10,956 nucleotides of DNA from Burkholderiales bacterium. GTDB lineage: Bacteria > Pseudomonadota > Gammaproteobacteria > Burkholderiales > SG8-39. Location of the stretch: contig SXNB01000107.1 in assembly GCA_005777205.1 (NCBI GenBank), forward strand, positions 1 through 10,956, given 5' to 3'. Of the stretch, positions 6,881 to 10,956 are shown in pieces. The position numbers and the translations under genes are program-made. Under the pieces are notes generated by a model. The model saw only the letters and a program-made list of their open reading frames with translations, was not told where the DNA came from and did no database searches. Position 1 is the first letter of the stretch. Every line of letters begins with the position of its first letter.

Positions 6881-7581
6881 TGCGTGGATTGCGCGGCAAG
6901 AAGGCGATCGTCACTGGGGGGGCCGCCGGCATCGGCGCGGCTATCGTGGAGCGCTTCCGGGCCGAGGGCACGGAAGTCGTGGTGTTCGACCTCAACGGCG
7001 AGCCGAAGGTGGACATCACCGACTACGCCGCGGTGCAGAAGGCGGTGGCCGCGGCCGGGCCGGTGGACATTCTGGTCAACAATGCCGGCTGGGACATGTT
7101 CCAGCCGTTCCTCAAGACCGACCCGACGTTCTGGCAGAAGATCATCGCCATCAACCTGGTGGGCCCGATGAGCCTGCTGCACTGCGTGCTGCCGGGCATG
7201 GTGGCGCGCGGCGGCGGTAAGGTGGTGAACATCGCCTCGGACGCGGGCCGCGTCGGCTCCTCGGGCGAGGCGCCGTACTCCGCGTGCAAGGGCGGCATCA
7301 TCGCGCTGGGCAAGACCCTGTCGCGGGAACTCGCCACCAAGGGCGTGCGCATCAACACGGTGTGCCCGGGGCTCACCGAGACCGGCATGCTGGAGGCCTT
7401 CATGAAGGGCGCCGGCAACCCCGACAAGCTGCGCGAGGCCTATCGGCGCGCGGTGCCCATCGGCCGCCTGGGCAGGCCCGAAGACATCCCGGGCGCAGTG
7501 CTGTTCCTGTCCAGCGACGACGCCGACTTCATCACCGGGCAGACCATCAGCGTCTCGGGCGGACTGACGATGCACGGCTAG
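6880..7581 (+). CDS. SDR family oxidoreductase, BadH-like (hydroxyacyl-CoA dehydrogenase type)
   Basis: This 233-residue classical short-chain dehydrogenase has the cofactor loop T12-G-G-A-A-G17-I-G19, an acidic D37 after the second strand (favouring NAD over NADP), NNAG at 67-70, and the catalytic residues S120, Y133 and K137 (YSACK). The stretches NNAGWDMFQPF and SDAGRVGSSGEAPYSACKGG resemble 2-hydroxycyclohexanecarboxyl-CoA dehydrogenase (BadH) and its relatives, which oxidise ring or beta-hydroxyacyl-CoA intermediates in anaerobic-type aromatic and alicyclic acid degradation. The start is ATG 6880: GGAG at 6869-6872 is well placed, and the ATG overlaps the stop of the GNAT relic. An open frame runs further upstream (to 6652) but encodes only relic sequence. 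The substrate is inferred from family resemblance and the neighbouring catabolic genes. Confidence 0.88.
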   Translation: MRGLRGKKAIVTGGAAGIGAAIVERFRAEGTEVVVFDLNGEPKVDITDYAAVQKAVAAAGPVDILVNNAGWDMFQPFLKTDPTFWQKIIAINLVGPMSLLHCVLPGMVARGGGKVVNIASDAGRVGSSGEAPYSACKGGIIALGKTLSRELATKGVRINTVCPGLTETGMLEAFMKGAGNPDKLREAYRRAVPIGRLGRPEDIPGAVLFLSSDDADFITGQTISVSGGLTMHG

Positions 7582-7583
7582 AT

Positions 7584-7599
7584 GTAACCGGTCGCTTAT
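7584..7599. repeat. second, imperfect copy of the 16-bp palindromic motif
   Basis: GTAACCGGTCGCTTAT agrees with the perfect palindrome at 2842-2857 in 13 of 16 bases. It also lies directly after a stop codon, two bases past the dehydrogenase gene. The inner ACCGGT is itself palindromic. It could be a regulator site or a dispersed repeat. Confidence 0.35.
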
Positions 7600-7790
7600 A
7601 TTGGGGGCGCGGGCGACCCCGCCGCAGCGCCGACACCACCGCCGTCACGAGAAACAGCGTTGATCGCCGCTGCTCCGCCCGCCGCGCCGCGGGCGAGGGC
7701 GGAAGCAGGCGGTTCAACGCCATGCGCTCCCCCGCGATGGTTAGTAAGAGAAACCCCAGCCTGGCCCGCGTGGCCGCACAGGCGCGCAGC
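7600..7790 (-). other. gene-relic stretch between convergent genes
   Basis: Apart from the truncated RraA-like frame that ends at 7741, this stretch carries no gene I can support. On the minus strand one frame continues, without a start of its own, as LGFLLLTIAGERMALNRLL and then PPSPAARRAEQRRSTLFLVT. That looks like part of a multi-helix membrane protein and has no stop down to the dehydrogenase gene. Its junction with the RraA-like sequence is near 7785-7795. I read it as remains of a lost gene; the family is not identified. Confidence 0.3.
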
Positions 7791-7902
7791 CCGGATGCAC
7801 GGCCTTGATCGCACCGCTGGTGGCCGGGACGATGCCCAAGGCGTCGCAGGCATCCGACAGGTCGCAGATGGACAGGCCCTGCATCGCCCGCAGGTAGTTC
7901 AT
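7741..7902 (-). CDS. truncated RraA-like protein (N-terminal fragment, 53 aa)
   Basis: The minus-strand ATG at 7902 has an excellent ribosome binding site (GAAGGAG, 7 bases upstream) and lies 16 bases after the stop of the full-length RraA-like gene, as expected for the second gene of an operon. The first 38 or so residues (MNYLRAMQGLSICDLSDACD, then ALGIVPATSGAIKAVHPG) match the N-terminus of RraA / 4-hydroxy-4-methyl-2-oxoglutarate aldolase-like proteins, especially the LSICDLSDALDxLG helix. The remaining residues are proline/glycine-rich, unrelated to the family, and stop at TAA 7741-7743. The GDxxVxD region, the GG loop and the catalytic Arg-Asp are missing, so it cannot be an active aldolase. 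It is probably a deletion relic that is still translated; a regulatory micro-subunit is a remote alternative. Confidence 0.55.
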   Translation of the reverse strand: MNYLRAMQGLSICDLSDACDALGIVPATSGAIKAVHPGCAPVRPRGPGWGFSY

Positions 7903-7918
7903 GACCTGTCTCCTTCGT

Positions 7919-8608
7919 TCAGGGCTTGTAGCCCGCCGCGGTCATCATGTCGTAACGCACGCGGTCGTGCGCCGTCACCGGGTCCATGCCGCCGCGCACC
8001 GCCTCGATGACGCTGTCCTCGATGGACTTGAACAGCTTCGCGAACTCCAGCACTTCGGCCATCTTCTCCTTGGGCACCACGCAGACGCCGTTCTCGTCGG
8101 CCATGATGAGGTCGCCGGGCTTCACCGGCACCCCGCCCAGTTGCACCTCGATGCCGTAGCCGGCGCAGGCGCAGCGGTTGCGGATGGATTGCTGGATGAA
8201 GCCCTTGCCGAACACCGGCAGGTTGAGCTGCTTGTACTCATCGATGTCGCGTGTCACGCCGTCGATGACGCAGCCGACGAGGCCCAGGTGCCGGGTGGTG
8301 AAGCCGGCGACGCCGCCGTAGCTGTTGACGTCCATGCGGCCGGCCTGGTCGATGACCAGCACGTCGCCCGGCTTGCCGAGCTTGATCGCCTCCAGCGTCC
8401 CCAGCACCGGGGACTCGGTGGCCTGGCCAACGGGCACCAGCTTCAGCGTCGCCGCCGGGCCGACGATTTTGGTGCAGTCATCCCACAATGGGCCGATGCC
8501 GTGCGGGCAGCCCTTGATGCCGAGGCGGTCCAGGCCATCGGAGACATTGGCGGTGGACAGCATGCGGTATTCGGCGATCATGTGCTTCGGGTCCGGCTGC
8601 GTGCTCAC
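7919..8608 (-). CDS. RraA-like / 4-hydroxy-4-methyl-2-oxoglutarate aldolase family protein
   Basis: This 229-residue protein has the family core GDVLVIDQAGRMDVNSYGG (81-99), then the HLGLVGCVIDG strand with R120-D121, the Arg/Asp pair that binds substrate and divalent metal in class II pyruvate aldolases of this family, and PVFGKGF after it. Members cleave 4-hydroxy-4-methyl-2-oxoglutarate or 4-carboxy-4-hydroxy-2-oxoadipate, or decarboxylate oxaloacetate. Related proteins annotated as demethylmenaquinone methyltransferase do not methylate. I start it at GTG 8608, which has AAGGGAG nine bases upstream and gives the usual N-terminus (MSTQPDPKHMIAEYRMLST). The frame is open to 8845, but that extension overlaps the divergent dehydrogenase gene. 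It is divergent from the D-2-hydroxyacid dehydrogenase gene and in operon with the truncated paralogue. The exact substrate is unknown. Confidence 0.86.
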   Translation of the reverse strand: MSTQPDPKHMIAEYRMLSTANVSDGLDRLGIKGCPHGIGPLWDDCTKIVGPAATLKLVPVGQATESPVLGTLEAIKLGKPGDVLVIDQAGRMDVNSYGGVAGFTTRHLGLVGCVIDGVTRDIDEYKQLNLPVFGKGFIQQSIRNRCACAGYGIEVQLGGVPVKPGDLIMADENGVCVVPKEKMAEVLEFAKLFKSIEDSVIEAVRGGMDPVTAHDRVRYDMMTAAGYKP

Positions 8609-8640
8609 GTTGAGATTCTCCCTTGGTTTCGGAACAAGTC

Positions 8641-8669
8641 TTGTCATCCCCGCGGGGGCAGGGGATAGT
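8641..8669 (+). promoter_or_regulatory. candidate sigma70 promoter for the hydroxyacid dehydrogenase gene
   Basis: TTGTCA (8641-8646) and GATAGT (8664-8669) are separated by 17 bases, the optimal spacing; they match the -35 and -10 consensus at five and four of six bases. Transcription would start near 8676, leaving a leader of about 25 bases with GGAG at 8690-8693 before ATG 8701. The spacer is occupied by a GC-rich palindrome, so promoter and repeat overlap. Confidence 0.38.
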
Positions 8670-8672
8670 CCA
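8642..8672. repeat. REP-like palindrome of the 'TCATTCCCGCG' type (degenerate)
   Basis: TGTCATCCCCGCGGGGGCAG followed by GGGATAGTCCA resembles the widespread short palindromic repeat CGTCATTCCCGCG-n-CGGGAATCCA seen in many proteobacterial intergenic regions. Arms TCCCC (8647-8651) and GGGGA (8661-8665) pair, and CCCCGCGGGG (8648-8657) is also self-complementary. It lies in the 92-bp divergent intergenic region. Only one copy is in this window, so its repeat status rests on recalled consensus. Confidence 0.45.
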
Positions 8673-8700
8673 GCAATCCTAAACTCCTTGGAGCGTTTGC

Positions 8701-9690
8701 ATGGCGGCAGTTTCGCAGTTCCGGGTGGTCCTGCTCGGCAATATGTACCACCCCGAAGGTGACGCGCGCCTTCGCGCCGGGGCGACACTGGAGGTGCTCG
8801 AGAAGCTGACCCCCGAAAGCGTGCGCGATGCGCTACGGGAGGCACACGGTGTGTTCGTGCGCTATCCCAACAAGCTGCGCGCCGACGCCATCGCAGGGGC
8901 CGCCAGGCTGAAGATCATCAGCAGCTCCGGTCGCGGCACCGACGCCATCGACCTCGCCGCCGCTACTGCGGCGGGCGTGCCGGTGGTCAACAACCCCGCC
9001 TTCGGCATCGTGCCCGTCGCCGAGCACACCATCGGCGTGATGCTCGCCTTCGCCAAGAACCTGCTGCCGCTCAATCGCCTGACACATGCCGGCCAGGGCT
9101 GGCCGGGGCAGAAGGACTACCGCCGCACCGAACTGCGCGAGAAGACCCTGGGCGTGGTCGGCCTGGGCAACATCGGCGAGGAAGTGGTGCGCTGTTGCAC
9201 GCAGGCCTTCCGCATGCGCGTGCTCGCCTACGATCCCCATGTGTCAGCGGAGAAGTTCGCGCGCGCCGGCTCCGAGCGGGTCACCGACCTCGGGCGCATC
9301 TGGCGCGAGTCCGACTACGTGTCCATTCACGCCGAGCTCAACGAGGAAACCCGCGGCATGGTCGGGGCGGTGGAACTGGCCGCGATGCAGCCGCACGCCA
9401 TCCTCATCAACACCGCGCGCGGCCCGATCGTGCAGGCGAAGGCGCTGGCCGAAGCGCTGCGCACGAAGCGCATCGCCGGGGCCTCGCTCGATGTCTACGA
9501 GGAGGAGCCGTTCTCCGCTGACAGCCCGCTGGCGGGCATGGAGAACGTGATCCTGTCGCCGCACACCGGCGGCCTCACCGTCGAGGCGCTGCATGGTATG
9601 GCGCTGTCGGCGGCGGACCAGATCCTGCAGGCGCTGCGCGGCGAGCGTCCGCCGCACCTGGTCAACCCCGAGGTGTGGGGGAGGCGGTGA
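8701..9690 (+). CDS. D-isomer-specific 2-hydroxyacid dehydrogenase
   Basis: This 329-residue NAD-dependent enzyme interconverts a 2-oxo acid and its D-2-hydroxy acid. A split substrate-binding domain (about 1-105 and after 290) flanks the Rossmann domain, with G154-L-G156-N-I-G159 and an acidic D178 in AYDPH favouring NAD. The catalytic set is complete: R240 in NTARGP, E269 in YEEEP, and H288 in SPHTGG. The family includes phosphoglycerate, glycerate/hydroxypyruvate and D-lactate dehydrogenases. The short C-terminus without an ACT domain argues against feedback-regulated SerA. The start ATG 8701 has GGAG at 8690-8693. The stop overlaps the GTG start of the next frame as GTGA, so the two are co-translated. 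Divergence from the RraA-like gene suggests a shared pathway, with the dehydrogenase acting on a 2-oxo acid made or used by an aldolase; that is inference. Confidence 0.9.
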   Translation: MAAVSQFRVVLLGNMYHPEGDARLRAGATLEVLEKLTPESVRDALREAHGVFVRYPNKLRADAIAGAARLKIISSSGRGTDAIDLAAATAAGVPVVNNPAFGIVPVAEHTIGVMLAFAKNLLPLNRLTHAGQGWPGQKDYRRTELREKTLGVVGLGNIGEEVVRCCTQAFRMRVLAYDPHVSAEKFARAGSERVTDLGRIWRESDYVSIHAELNEETRGMVGAVELAAMQPHAILINTARGPIVQAKALAEALRTKRIAGASLDVYEEEPFSADSPLAGMENVILSPHTGGLTVEALHGMALSAADQILQALRGERPPHLVNPEVWGRR

Positions 9691-10325
9691 CGTTCCGGCG
9701 GCAGAACCTGCATCCGGAGGGGTTGTCGCGGCGCGTCGTCGGAGGTCACCTGCTGTATTCGCCGGTGGTGACGCTGGAGGACGCGCGGCTGGTGTTCGTG
9801 TCCGGGCTGCTGGCGCGCGACGCGGCCGGCACCATCGTCGGCAAGGGGGACATGGGCGCCCAGATCGCGCAGGTGGGCGAGAACCTGCGCGTGGCGCTGG
9901 AGGCGGCCGGCGCGACGCTGGCCGACCTGGTGCGCGCGGCGCTGCACAAGGCGACCGAATACGCGAAGACGCGCGTGGTGTTCGATCGCGCGATCGACAT
10001 GAACCAGGCGATCCAGCATCCGCTTGCGCAGAACTGGGCCGAGCTGGAAGCGGCGAACCTGATGGCCTTTCGCGCAGCGCAACTGTACGACCGGGGCGAT
10101 GATTGTGGCGCGATGGCCAACACGGCCAAGTACCTGGCGGGCGAGGCGACGTTCAGCGCCTGTATCAACGCCATCATGACCCACGGCGTCATGGGCTATG
10201 CGAAGGAGTACCACGTCGCGCGTTACCTGCGGGAGGCGCTCATCCATCGCATCGCGCCGGTCACCCCCCACTTGGCCCTTTGCTATATCGCCGAGCGGGT
10301 CCTCGGCCTGCCCAAATCGTATTGA
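9687..10325 (+). CDS. RidA / acyl-CoA dehydrogenase chimera (probable in-frame deletion fusion)
   Basis: This 212-residue frame joins two unrelated families. Residues 1 to about 83 match RidA/YjgF enamine deaminases: LYSPVV, LVFVSG near 35-40, GDMGAQIAQVGENLRVALEA, GATLADLV. Residues from about 84 to the end match the C-terminal helical domain of acyl-CoA dehydrogenases: EYAKTRVVFDRAI, NQAIQHPLAQNWAELEAA, AKYLAGEA, THGVMGYAKEYHVARYLREA, RIAP, and the end VLGLPKSY. The RidA part lacks its last third, including the ligand-binding Arg. The dehydrogenase part lacks about two thirds, including the FAD/acyl-CoA-binding N-terminal and middle domains. Neither half should be active as known. Both gene types fit the neighbouring catabolic genes, so a deletion of roughly 1 kb between two adjacent operon genes is the simplest origin. 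GTG 9687 (overlapping the previous stop) or GTG 9675 could be the start. Confidence 0.8.
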   Translation: MTFRRQNLHPEGLSRRVVGGHLLYSPVVTLEDARLVFVSGLLARDAAGTIVGKGDMGAQIAQVGENLRVALEAAGATLADLVRAALHKATEYAKTRVVFDRAIDMNQAIQHPLAQNWAELEAANLMAFRAAQLYDRGDDCGAMANTAKYLAGEATFSACINAIMTHGVMGYAKEYHVARYLREALIHRIAPVTPHLALCYIAERVLGLPKSY

Positions 10326-10344
10326 GACGGAGCGGGAGACCGGA

Positions 10345-10956
10345 ATGCAACGGCAGAGCAAGGCGTATATCGCGGGCGCCTTTGAGCACCCGACGCGCAT
10401 GGCGGTTGACAAGACGGTTCCCCAACTTCATGCCGAAGTCGCACTGGGTGCCCTGCTGGACGCCGGGCTTACCAAGGATCACGTGGACGGCTATTTTTGC
10501 GCTGGCGACGCGCCGGGCCTGGGCGGAATCGCCATGGCCGAGTACATGGGCCTGAACCTGAGGCACATCGACAGCACCGAAACCGGAGGCTCGTCCTATG
10601 TAGTGCATGTCGGGCACGCGACCGAGGCCATCGCAGCCGGCAGGTGCTCGGTTGCGCTGGTGACCCTGGCGGGCCGGCCGCGAGCCGAGGGCGTCGCGAC
10701 CCTGGGGGCGCGCAACTACGGGGCCGGGGTGCCCGACACCGGCTTCGAGTTGCCCTACGGCCCGGTGATCACCAATCTCTATGCGATGGCGGCGATGCGC
10801 CACATGCATGAATACGGCACTACGAGCGAGCAACTGGCGTGGATCAAGGTGGCGGCTTCGCACCATGCCCAATACAACGAGCGCGCGGTGCTGCGCGACG
10901 TGGTCACGGTGGAAGACGTGCTCAACTCGCCCATGATCGCGGATCCGCTGCATCGC
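10345..10956 (+). CDS. thiolase-like protein, SCP-x/DitF type (acetyl-CoA acetyltransferase family), 5' part
   Basis: The frame starts at ATG 10345 with GGGAG six bases upstream (10334-10338) and stays open to the window end, giving the first 204 residues of a protein normally near 380-400. The opening AYIAGAFEHPTR and the segments HAEVALGALLDAGL, VDGYFCAGDAPG, GGSSYVVHVGHATEAIAAGRC and VALVTLAG match the thiolase fold of the SCP-x/lipid-transfer branch. Where true thiolases carry the acylated Cys (CSTGS), this protein has S77-T-E-T-G-G-S-S84 with no Cys. Such members can act as retro-aldol or C-C cleaving enzymes with a DUF35 (OB-fold) partner, as in bacterial steroid side-chain degradation (Ltp2). 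It follows the chimeric gene by 19 bases in the same operon. Substrate and partner are not visible. Confidence 0.84.
   Translation, partial: MQRQSKAYIAGAFEHPTRMAVDKTVPQLHAEVALGALLDAGLTKDHVDGYFCAGDAPGLGGIAMAEYMGLNLRHIDSTETGGSSYVVHVGHATEAIAAGRCSVALVTLAGRPRAEGVATLGARNYGAGVPDTGFELPYGPVITNLYAMAAMRHMHEYGTTSEQLAWIKVAASHHAQYNERAVLRDVVTVEDVLNSPMIADPLHR

Noticed and set aside
8609..8845. N-terminal extension of the RraA-like frame to 8845
   Set aside because: It would overlap the 5' end of the divergent dehydrogenase gene, encodes no family sequence, and crosses a palindromic repeat. GTG 8608 has a proper Shine-Dalgarno.
9495..10412. Minus-strand open frame of about 300 codons opposite the hydroxyacid dehydrogenase end and the chimera
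   Set aside because: It shadows the plus-strand coding frames; composition is Arg/His/Val/Gln-rich without motifs.
1..10956. CRISPR array, tRNA/rRNA genes, complete insertion sequence or phage genes
   Set aside because: No regularly spaced repeats, no cloverleaf or rRNA-like stretch, and no transposase, integrase or phage structural motifs were seen on either strand by reading.

Overview
The window looks like high-GC chromosomal DNA from a betaproteobacterium, probably Burkholderiales-like. The reasons are the strong G/C bias at third codon positions, the aminotransferase-hom-thrC order, and the family resemblance of most proteins. No database search was possible, so this placement is inference.

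Layout. Positions 1-2845 hold the end of an aminotransferase gene followed by hom and thrC, a housekeeping operon for homoserine and threonine synthesis. Convergent to it, 4996-2887 on the minus strand carries a two-gene unit: an HdrD/GlpC-like iron-sulfur oxidoreductase and a calcineurin-like phosphoesterase. Positions 4997-5347 hold two small hairpins and the C-terminal relic of a formate/nitrite transporter gene killed by an amber codon, a one-base frameshift and a double stop. An intact DHH phosphoesterase gene follows (5348-6304). Positions 6305-6880 are a graveyard: a universal stress protein relic with a large internal deletion, a hydrophobic membrane-protein-like scrap, and the C-terminus of a probable GNAT acetyltransferase.

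From 6880 onward the window becomes catabolic in character. It has a BadH-like short-chain dehydrogenase (+), a full-length RraA-like aldolase (-) followed by a truncated second RraA-like gene with a strong ribosome binding site (-), a D-2-hydroxyacid dehydrogenase (+), a RidA/acyl-CoA dehydrogenase chimera (+), and the start of an SCP-x/DitF-type thiolase-like gene (+). Together these suggest breakdown of a cyclic or branched acid through CoA thioesters, oxo/hydroxy acids and a C-C cleavage step. The substrate cannot be read from the sequence.

The most striking theme is deletion scarring. At four places or more (6490-6500, 6674-6725, about 7785-7795, about 9930-9945) the beginning or middle of one gene abuts the remainder of the same or another gene. 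One of these events produced an intact open reading frame joining the first two thirds of a RidA protein to the last third of an acyl-CoA dehydrogenase. This fits ongoing gene loss, although assembly collapse must be excluded. No tRNA, rRNA, CRISPR array or complete insertion sequence was seen.
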